Source of the DNA: Alistipes sp.
GTDB taxonomy: Bacteria; Bacteroidota; Bacteroidia; Bacteroidales; Rikenellaceae
DNA length: 12,290 nucleotides
Direction of reading: 5' to 3'
Assembly (NCBI GenBank): GCA_017934845.1
Contig: JAGBIR010000230.1
Span: 1-12,290 of the forward strand
This document shows, in pieces, positions 6,211 to 12,290 of this stretch. Both the position numbers and the translations under genes were made by a program. Within the stretch, counting starts at the first letter, position 1; each line of letters begins with the position of its first letter. The notes below the pieces were generated by a model, which saw nothing but the letters and a program-made list of their open reading frames with translations, searched no databases and was not told where the DNA came from.

Positions 6211-7428
6211 TTATTGATATATAAGTGTTGAGGTTGTAGAGAAAATCTCTTCAGCTACCTCCATAATTTGCTCGGCGGTTACGGCCGATACTTTTTTATA
6301 GACCTCTTCGAGTGTATCTATCTCGTCGTGCACAAGATAGCTCTTGCCTGCTCCGAGCATATAACCCTCGTTATTCTCCATCGATATGGCCATCTGTGCC
6401 AAGAATTGGCGTTTTGTGAGCGATAGCTGTCGCGCGGTAAGAGGTGTCGAACGCAATGCCTGTAGCTCGCTATTGATAAGTTCGCGGCAATGGTCGGTGT
6501 TGTGGTGGTCGCAACTGAAATAGATTGCTACGGCACCGCAATCGTTGTAGGGCGTATATCCTGCCTCGATGTTGTACGACAAACCGTTCTTCTCGCGCAA
6601 AAGAATGTTAAGTCGTGAGTTGGCCGAAGGCCCTCCCAAAAAGTTGATCAATAGTGACAGCGGCAATCGTTTTTCGGCATTTATGTCGTATGCTCGCGCA
6701 CCGACAATGCAGTGACTCTGATGAGTGTGTTTGTTGATGCACTTCTCGAATGGCTCTACCGCAGCGGGTGCTGTACGCTGAAAATCTCTTTTTGTGGCGG
6801 CTTGTCCCGCAAGATAACGCATCGCAACGCGCTGTACTGCCCCGACAGATAGGTTCCCTATCGATGAAAAGACCATCTGGTCGGTGGTATGGGTACGTTG
6901 GATAAATCGCTTAATATGCTCGGTCGAGTATCGTGCCAGCGCGGCCTTTGTGCCGAGAATATTATGCCCCAACTCCGAGCCGGCAAAAATCATATCGTCA
7001 AACATATCGAAGATCATATCGGCAGGAGAGTCTTTGTAGGTATTAATCTCATCTACAATAACTTCACGCTCCTTATCCAATTCGCGCTCGGGGAATGTGG
7101 AGTTAAATGCCACGTCGGCAATAAGCTCTACGGCCTTCGAAAAGTCGCCACGCAAGGTCGTAGCGTGTATTGTCGTATCCTCTTTTGTTGTGTAGGCGTT
7201 AAGCTCGCCACCAAGATTTTCCAAACGGCAATTTACCTGATATGCCTTACGATGCGATGTACCTTTGAAAAATGCGTGCTCGGCAAAGTGAGCCAAGCCA
7301 AATTCATCCTTTCGTTCGTCGCGCGTACCGGCATTTACCACAAGCGCGCAATGTGTGATACTCGACTTTACGCGACGATGTATGCCCTTTATTCCGTTGG
7401 GTAGTATGTATGTTTCAAACTCCTTCAC
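6211..7428 (-). CDS. M16 family zinc metallopeptidase (processing peptidase-like)
   Basis: This 405-residue pitrilysin-type peptidase belongs to the short two-domain branch related to mitochondrial processing peptidase and YmxG. The inverted zinc motif HFAEH gives His47, Glu50 (catalytic) and His51. The third ligand is Glu127 in REVIVDEI, 76 residues after His51, as usual. The C-terminal homologous domain carries the substrate-binding R/Y pair in LLREKNGLSY (Arg278, Tyr285). One chain therefore holds both functional halves and probably acts as a homodimer. There is no signal peptide, which points to the cytoplasm. Substrates are unknown. It begins 4 bp after the uvrA stop and ends 7 bp before the O-methyltransferase start, so co-transcription is likely. 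No separate inactive M16 partner gene, common elsewhere in Bacteroidetes, is present in the window. Confidence 0.92.
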   Translation of the reverse strand: MKEFETYILPNGIKGIHRRVKSSITHCALVVNAGTRDERKDEFGLAHFAEHAFFKGTSHRKAYQVNCRLENLGGELNAYTTKEDTTIHATTLRGDFSKAVELIADVAFNSTFPERELDKEREVIVDEINTYKDSPADMIFDMFDDMIFAGSELGHNILGTKAALARYSTEHIKRFIQRTHTTDQMVFSSIGNLSVGAVQRVAMRYLAGQAATKRDFQRTAPAAVEPFEKCINKHTHQSHCIVGARAYDINAEKRLPLSLLINFLGGPSANSRLNILLREKNGLSYNIEAGYTPYNDCGAVAIYFSCDHHNTDHCRELINSELQALRSTPLTARQLSLTKRQFLAQMAISMENNEGYMLGAGKSYLVHDEIDTLEEVYKKVSAVTAEQIMEVAEEIFSTTSTLIYQ

Positions 7429-7432
7429 TCTT

Positions 7433-10222
7433 CTATGCTTTATTATGCTCCTTTAGGAAACGACCCGTATGACTCTTTTCGCACTGTTCCAACTCTTGTG
7501 GCGTTCCCTCAAAAACAATTTCACCGCCTCTATCGCCTGCCTCCGGTCCGAGGTCGATAATCCAGTCGGCACACTTTATAACCTCCATATTATGCTCAAC
7601 AATGACAATCGTGTGACCATTGGCAATCAGGGCGTTAAATGCGCGCAAAAGGCGATTTATATCGTGGAAATGCAAACCCGTTGTAGGCTCGTCAAAGATA
7701 AACATTATCTGACGGCTCTCGTTATCCTTCGCAAGGAATGAAGCCAGCTTAACGCGCTGACTCTCACCGCCCGACAGCGTAGATGACGATTGTCCCAAAC
7801 GGATATATCCCAAGCCAACCTCCTGCAATGGCATCAGTCGCTCGACAATGCGACGGCAGGTTGAATCCTTCTTATCCTCGCCGAAGAACTCGATAGCATC
7901 GTCAACGCTCATCTCCAAAACATCGTGGATGTTCTTGCCGCGATATTTAATCTCCAACACTTCGTCCTTGAATCGTTTGCCGTGGCAGGCGTCGCAAACC
8001 AACTCGACATCGGCCATAAACTGCATGCTGACCTTTATTGTACCCTCACCCTGACACTCCTCGCAACGTCCTCCGGCAACATTGAACGAGAATGATGCGG
8101 CCGTAAGTCCTGTATGTACGGCTTGCGGCTGATCGGCAAAAAGCTTGCGGATTTCGTCGTAGGCTTTAAGGTAGGTTACGGGGTTTGATCGAGAGGATTT
8201 ACCAATGGGATTCTGATCGACAATCTCTACCGATTTTAGCATCGAAATATCGCCCTCCAATGAACCAAAATCTCCCGGCTTAAGTCCTGTATCGAACAAT
8301 TCACGACGCAGCGCCGGATAGAGAATGCTCTTTGCTAACGAGGATTTTCCGCTACCGCTGACGCCTGTAATACAAGTGATTACACCCAACGGAATACGAA
8401 CATCGATATTCTTCAGGTTGTTTTCTCGCGCGCCGCGAATCACAATCGAGTTACTCCAGCCGCGTGGTGAGATTGGTCGCTCGATACAGCGACGATTCGT
8501 AAGGTAGTCGGCCGTAAGGCTCTCTTTCGATTTAAGTAGTTTTTGCAGCGTGCCACAAAATACAATCTCGCCACCATGCTCACCGGCACGAGGGCCTACA
8601 TCGACAATGTGATCGGCTGCACGAATAACCTCCTCTTCGTGTTCAACGACAATTACCGTATTGCCTATGTCGCGCAACTGCTTCAGGACCTTAATGAGTC
8701 GATGCGTATCGCGAGGGTGCAGACCAATGCTCGGCTCGTCGAGAATATAGAGCGAGCCTACAAGGTTGCTACCCAACGACGTGGATAGGTTTATGCGCTG
8801 GCTCTCACCGCCCGAAAGAGTCGATGATAGACGATCCAGCGTAAGGTAGCCCAATCCAACATCAGCCAGATACCCCAAACGATTTTGAATCTCAAGGATT
8901 ATACGCTCGGCCGTTGTTCTGTCGTGCGTGTCGAGTTGGAGTGCATTGAAGAATGTAGTCAATTCATCGACCGTCATCTCGACCAGCTCGGCAATATTTT
9001 TACCACCGATTTTAACATACAAAGCCTCCTTGCGCAGACGGCTACCGCCACACTCCGGACAACACGTCTTGCCCGTATAACGCGCCTTCATAACACGGAA
9101 TTGAATCTTGCGACGTTCACTCTCGATATAGTTGAAAAAGTCGTTCAGTCCGTGGAAATACTCATTACCGCGCCACAAAAGCAGTTTTTGCTCGGCCGTT
9201 AGGTTGTAGTATGGTTCGTGAATCGGGAAGTTGAACATGTAAGCATTATTTACAAGTTGCTCCTTCCACTTCTTCATAGTAGCACCGCGCCAGCATGCAA
9301 TGGCATCTTCGTATATGGTCTTGCTCTTGTCGGGAATAACCAAATCCTCGTCAATGCCGACAATCTTGCCGTAGCCTTCGCATACGGGGCAGGCTCCGAG
9401 CGGGTTATTGAAGCTGAACAGATGCTCGGTGGGCTGCTCAAACTCGATGCCGTCGGCCTCGAACTTTGCCGAGAAACTACGCGCGTGATCATCGATTATG
9501 ATTGTGCAGAAATCATCGCCATAGTTATATGCTCGTGCAACGGAGTCGCGCAGGCGAAGCAGCGTCTCGTCATCGTCGGCACCGCGCAGGCGATCGATTA
9601 CGATTGCTATATCGTCAGCTTGTGTCGTGGGCGAAATGGTCGGCAAAAACTCCTCGATGGTTACGGCCGCATTGTTTACCCAAACGCGCTGAAATCCGTC
9701 GCCCAAGAGTTGCAGCATCTTATCGATAATGCCCTGCCCTGCATTTAGGCACAGAGGCGCTGTAATTATCACCTTTTGGCCCAATCCCTCTGTTGTAATG
9801 TAATCGACAACATCGTCAACGCCATAGCAGCGCACCTCATTACCCGACACGGGAGAGAATGTGTGGCCAATGCGAGCGAAGAGCAATTTCAGGTAGTCGT
9901 AAATCTCGGTTGTTGTACCAACCGTAGAACGAGGATTACGCGTGTTGACCTTCTGTTCGATGGCAATGGCAGGAGCAATGCCCGAAATCAAATCGACATC
10001 GGGTTTGGTAATACGGCCCAAAAATTGACGTGCATAGGCCGAAAGACTCTCAACATAGCGACGCTGGCCCTCGGCAAAAATCGTATCGAAGGCGAGTGTC
10101 GATTTACCCGATCCTGAAAGTCCTGTAATGACTGTCAATGTGTTGTGCGGAATGTCGAGGCTCACATTTTTCAGATTGTGTACCCTTGCTCCTTGTATAT
10201 GTATGGTCTTGTCGTTTGACAT
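7433..10222 (-). CDS. uvrA: excinuclease ABC subunit UvrA
   Basis: UvrA is the damage-sensing ATPase of nucleotide excision repair. It dimerises, scans DNA with UvrB and loads UvrB at lesions. The 929-residue protein has two ABC modules. Module 1 has Walker A GLSGSGKST (34-42), signature LSGGESQRI (469-477) and Walker B YILDEPS (492-498). Module 2 has Walker A GVSGSGKSS (620-628), signature LSGGESQR (816-823) and Walker B FIFDEPTTGL (841-850). The essential C-terminal zinc finger is CxxC-x19-CxxC (Cys720, 723, 743, 746). An N-terminal zinc module is marked by CPVC (278-281) and CPEC (388-391). Length and residues are complete, so it should be active. The ATG at 10222 is 2 bp after the YigZ stop and the gene ends 4 bp before the M16 start. 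No SOS-type operator is visible, and expression appears to come from the upstream operon promoter. Confidence 0.98.
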   Translation of the reverse strand: MSNDKTIHIQGARVHNLKNVSLDIPHNTLTVITGLSGSGKSTLAFDTIFAEGQRRYVESLSAYARQFLGRITKPDVDLISGIAPAIAIEQKVNTRNPRSTVGTTTEIYDYLKLLFARIGHTFSPVSGNEVRCYGVDDVVDYITTEGLGQKVIITAPLCLNAGQGIIDKMLQLLGDGFQRVWVNNAAVTIEEFLPTISPTTQADDIAIVIDRLRGADDDETLLRLRDSVARAYNYGDDFCTIIIDDHARSFSAKFEADGIEFEQPTEHLFSFNNPLGACPVCEGYGKIVGIDEDLVIPDKSKTIYEDAIACWRGATMKKWKEQLVNNAYMFNFPIHEPYYNLTAEQKLLLWRGNEYFHGLNDFFNYIESERRKIQFRVMKARYTGKTCCPECGGSRLRKEALYVKIGGKNIAELVEMTVDELTTFFNALQLDTHDRTTAERIILEIQNRLGYLADVGLGYLTLDRLSSTLSGGESQRINLSTSLGSNLVGSLYILDEPSIGLHPRDTHRLIKVLKQLRDIGNTVIVVEHEEEVIRAADHIVDVGPRAGEHGGEIVFCGTLQKLLKSKESLTADYLTNRRCIERPISPRGWSNSIVIRGARENNLKNIDVRIPLGVITCITGVSGSGKSSLAKSILYPALRRELFDTGLKPGDFGSLEGDISMLKSVEIVDQNPIGKSSRSNPVTYLKAYDEIRKLFADQPQAVHTGLTAASFSFNVAGGRCEECQGEGTIKVSMQFMADVELVCDACHGKRFKDEVLEIKYRGKNIHDVLEMSVDDAIEFFGEDKKDSTCRRIVERLMPLQEVGLGYIRLGQSSSTLSGGESQRVKLASFLAKDNESRQIMFIFDEPTTGLHFHDINRLLRAFNALIANGHTIVIVEHNMEVIKCADWIIDLGPEAGDRGGEIVFEGTPQELEQCEKSHTGRFLKEHNKA

Positions 10223-10224
10223 TT

Positions 10225-10836
10225 CTATTCAATAATATCGATTGTTGCACCCTCCACTTTGCGCAGGCGACCTAATACCACCTCGGCTCGTGAGTTTCTG
10301 ACCGAAATGGTCATTGAGCATAGGTTATCGAAAATCTGCTCCTCGATTTTTGGCTGCTCCTCCTTAATGATGCGCATCACTTCGTTCATAGCCATATACG
10401 AGAAGTCGATTTTTGCGCGTGTATCAACCGTACGTTCAACAACTATTGCTTCGTCCAATACCGCTGCTGCCGACTCTTTATATGCGGCGATAAGCCCCGG
10501 AACGCCCAATTTTGTACCTCCGAAATAGCGCACCACGACTATCAGGCAGTTGGTAATCTCGCGCGAGAGCAACTGCCCCAAAATTGGCTTGCCGGCTGTG
10601 CTCGATGGCTCGCCATCGTCGTTGGCTCTGAATCGCTCGCCAAAGGGCCCTAATCGCCAAGCGTAACAATGGTGCGTAGCGTCGTAATAACGCTTGCGCA
10701 GCACCTCCAAATGGGCGGCAATCTCCTCCTCACACTCGACGTGATAGGCGTAACAGAGGAATTTGCTGCTCTTCTCCTTGAAGATAGCTTCGGCGTTGCC
10801 CTCAATGGTTAGATAACTATCTTTAATTGGCTCCAC
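10225..10836 (-). CDS. YigZ/IMPACT family protein (UPF0029)
   Basis: This 203-residue protein belongs to the YigZ/IMPACT family. The N-terminal UPF0029 domain carries the hallmark runs ATHHCYAWR (53-61), NDDGEPSSTAGKPIL (72-86) and VVRYFGGTKLGVPGL (101-115). The last 70 or so residues form the small alpha/beta DUF1949-type domain. Eukaryotic IMPACT binds GCN1 and tunes translation control. Bacterial members are poorly characterised, with ribosome- or nucleic-acid-linked roles proposed. It is cytoplasmic, with no signal peptide or membrane helix. It starts 18 bp after lepB and stops 2 bp before uvrA, so it is very probably translated from the same message. Length is typical and the motifs are intact. 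Confidence 0.92.
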   Translation of the reverse strand: MEPIKDSYLTIEGNAEAIFKEKSSKFLCYAYHVECEEEIAAHLEVLRKRYYDATHHCYAWRLGPFGERFRANDDGEPSSTAGKPILGQLLSREITNCLIVVVRYFGGTKLGVPGLIAAYKESAAAVLDEAIVVERTVDTRAKIDFSYMAMNEVMRIIKEEQPKIEEQIFDNLCSMTISVRNSRAEVVLGRLRKVEGATIDIIE

Positions 10837-10854
10837 GGCTTGGTGTTAAATGGT

Positions 10855-12201
10855 TTAGCGAACTTTGTTGAACAGACGCTCCCAACGGATATTCGAAGGG
10901 AATGACTTCTCGCTGTCGAGTGAGAGCCAGATGAATGAGGCCTTACCTACGATATGATCCTCGGGAACAAATCCCCAATAGCGAGAATCGGCCGAGTTGT
11001 GGCGATTGTCACCCATCATCCAATAGTAATCCATCTTGAATGTGTAGCTGTCGCTCGGCTCGCCGTTGATATAAATCTTGCCATCGCGTACCTCTAAATC
11101 GTTATCCTCGTAAACGTCGATTATGCGTTCATAGAGCGGTAGATTCTCGAGTGTAAGGTTGATTGTTGTACCCTTTGCCGGAATCCACAGCGGACCGAAG
11201 TTGTCGGCCGTCCAAGGGTATTGCTCGCTATGAGGAAAGGCCTGCTCGTTGGCTGTATAACGTGTAACGCTTACTACGTTGTTCATCTTTACGAGCTGCT
11301 CGACCATAGAGTCGGTAAGGGGCATGAAATAGTGGTTGCCACCTGCCGAAACCTCAGTAATGCCGAGATTCTGCAATGCATAAGAGGTAAGCGGAGAGGA
11401 TGTGCGTACGGTGTAACAATACTGCTGCTCGGGGGCTGACTCTTGTGGCTTGCCATTAACCAATAGCTCCGAGTCGATAATCTGTATTGTGTCGCCCGGA
11501 ATTGCAACACAACGTTTGATATAGTTCTCGCGTTTATCGACGGGACGACTGATTATGGTATAGTTCTCCTCCAAAGCTTTGCGGCCTCGCACCTTGCCAT
11601 AATTACGCTCGTAGTCGCGCAGGACATCGTAATACGTTATGGCCTGATTCTCCAGCAAAACAGTGTCGCCTGCGGGAAAGTTGAAAACCACAACATCGTT
11701 GCGCTCGATCTGTCGTAAGCCTTTCAATCGGTGGTAGGGCCATTTTATAGCCTCCGAGAATGACTTTTTAGTCGTAGAGAATGGCATTGTATGGTGAACA
11801 AGCGGGAATGAAAGCGGCGTGTTGGGCATCTGTGGGCCGTAAGTCACCTTGCTGACGTAGAGATAGTCGCCAACCAAGAGCGATTTCTCCATCGATGACG
11901 AAGGGATGACATACATCTGGAAGATGAATATGTGGATCAACGATGCCACAACCGTAGCAAATACGATGGCATTAACCCATTCGTAGATGGTGCGGTAGAG
12001 CGAACTGATTTCGCATAAACGGTCATTTTTAGACCATACATATCGGTAGAAGAGTCGCGAAATATAGGCATCGTAAATAAATACTACTCCCAATAAAAGC
12101 CAGAGGTTGCCGGTCCATACGACAAACCACAATACGTAGAGAATGGTAGCCAGCGTGAAACCAACCCATTTGTTCGAGAAAAATGCTTTTATTTTATCCA
12201 T
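10855..12201 (-). CDS. lepB: signal peptidase I (leader peptidase), long Bacteroidetes form
   Basis: Signal peptidase I cleaves Sec and Tat signal peptides at the outer face of the inner membrane. Hydrophobic segments at about residues 14-29, 31-44 and 74-97 anchor the N-terminus. The nucleophile is Ser103 in IPSSSMEKSLLVGD and the general base is Lys229 in YIKRCVAIPGD. The conserved GDNRHNSADSRYWG box is at 397-410, followed by VGKASFIW. The 126-residue Ser-Lys spacing is more than twice the 55 residues of E. coli LepB (Ser90/Lys145). A second long insertion lies between the VNGKP strand (248-252) and the GDNR box. At 448 residues it is far larger than Firmicutes SipS-type enzymes but fits Bacteroidetes homologues. 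It starts 51 bp after the upstream gene's stop and ends 18 bp before YigZ. The catalytic dyad is intact. Confidence 0.95.
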   Translation of the reverse strand: MDKIKAFFSNKWVGFTLATILYVLWFVVWTGNLWLLLGVVFIYDAYISRLFYRYVWSKNDRLCEISSLYRTIYEWVNAIVFATVVASLIHIFIFQMYVIPSSSMEKSLLVGDYLYVSKVTYGPQMPNTPLSFPLVHHTMPFSTTKKSFSEAIKWPYHRLKGLRQIERNDVVVFNFPAGDTVLLENQAITYYDVLRDYERNYGKVRGRKALEENYTIISRPVDKRENYIKRCVAIPGDTIQIIDSELLVNGKPQESAPEQQYCYTVRTSSPLTSYALQNLGITEVSAGGNHYFMPLTDSMVEQLVKMNNVVSVTRYTANEQAFPHSEQYPWTADNFGPLWIPAKGTTINLTLENLPLYERIIDVYEDNDLEVRDGKIYINGEPSDSYTFKMDYYWMMGDNRHNSADSRYWGFVPEDHIVGKASFIWLSLDSEKSFPSNIRWERLFNKVR

Positions 12202-12252
12202 TATTCAGTGTTTTTGCTTTATAACGTAATTTGCCGAAAATTTGTTGCCAAA

Positions 12253-12290
12253 TTAGAACAAATCCTCCATTGTGAATACTCCCTGCTTGC
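12253..12290 (-). CDS. C-terminal end of an upstream gene, possibly dapB (4-hydroxy-tetrahydrodipicolinate reductase)
   Basis: Only the last eleven codons are inside the window. They read KQGVFTMEDLF and end with TAA at 12253-12255. The GVFTMEDLF tail resembles C-termini of Bacteroidetes dihydrodipicolinate reductase (DapB, lysine/diaminopimelate synthesis), and dapB commonly precedes lepB in this phylum. The gene is on the same strand as lepB with a 51-bp gap, which suggests it is the upstream member of the run. The fragment is too short for a firm assignment, so no symbol is given. Confidence 0.4.
   Translation of the reverse strand, partial: KQGVFTMEDLF

Noticed and set aside
6889..7404. 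171-residue plus-strand open frame
   Set aside because: It is antisense to the M16 peptidase, whose zinc motif lies in this span. The composition is unlike a real protein and there is no promoter.
9218..9748. 176-residue plus-strand open frame
   Set aside because: It is antisense to a well-conserved part of uvrA and shows no recognisable motif, so it is a shadow frame.
1..12290. Novel defence, mobile or secondary-metabolism system
   Set aside because: Every gene except the two DUF membrane proteins belongs to a well-known housekeeping or enzyme family. I see no integrase, transposase, terminal repeats, tRNA-flanked island, CRISPR repeats or compositional break.

Overview
The window looks like a chromosomal housekeeping segment from a member of the Bacteroidales. 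Alistipes/Rikenellaceae-like gut bacteria are a reasonable guess, but the genus is not proven. The signs are the DUF4199 and DUF4293 membrane proteins, a 448-residue signal peptidase I with a long insertion, a Bacteroidetes-style M1 aminopeptidase lipoprotein, A/T-rich leaders without Shine-Dalgarno sequences, and TAnnTTTG-type -7 promoter boxes. I see no phage, transposon, CRISPR, toxin-antitoxin or defence genes.

Layout: (1) 1-773, minus strand: the N-terminal part of an RND efflux membrane-fusion (HlyD/AcrA-type) lipoprotein. It runs off the left edge and is interrupted by a one-base frameshift near 543-549. (2) 779-815: a strong hairpin plus U-tract that terminates the minus-strand unit to its right. 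(3) 854-2831, minus strand: a compact unit read as DUF4199, then a polyprenyl-phosphate GT2 glycosyltransferase (TAATG overlap), then DUF4293. (4) 2832-3061: a divergent intergenic region with a -7 box facing each way and two small hairpins. (5) 3062-5584, plus strand: an M1 zinc aminopeptidase lipoprotein. (6) 5568-12290, minus strand: a tightly packed run read as dapB(?) C-terminus, lepB, YigZ/IMPACT, uvrA, M16 peptidase, O-methyltransferase. Its last gene overlaps the end of the M1 gene tail-to-tail by 17 bp.

Functionally, the long minus-strand run joins envelope biogenesis (a probable lysine/diaminopimelate enzyme and leader peptidase) with nucleotide excision repair (UvrA), a protein of the ribosome-rescue/translation-stress type (YigZ/IMPACT family), a processing-peptidase homologue and a SAM-dependent O-methyltransferase. 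Gaps of 51, 18, 2, 4 and 7 bp suggest one transcript. The DUF4199-GT2-DUF4293 unit probably modifies a lipid-linked sugar at the inner membrane. The MFP fragment would belong to a tripartite efflux system whose pump gene lies off the left edge.

No new multi-gene system is evident. The points most worth a second look are the frameshift in the efflux adaptor, the terminator placed directly against that gene's start, the conserved-looking DUF4199/GT2/DUF4293 trio, and the terminator-free convergent overlap at 5568-5584.
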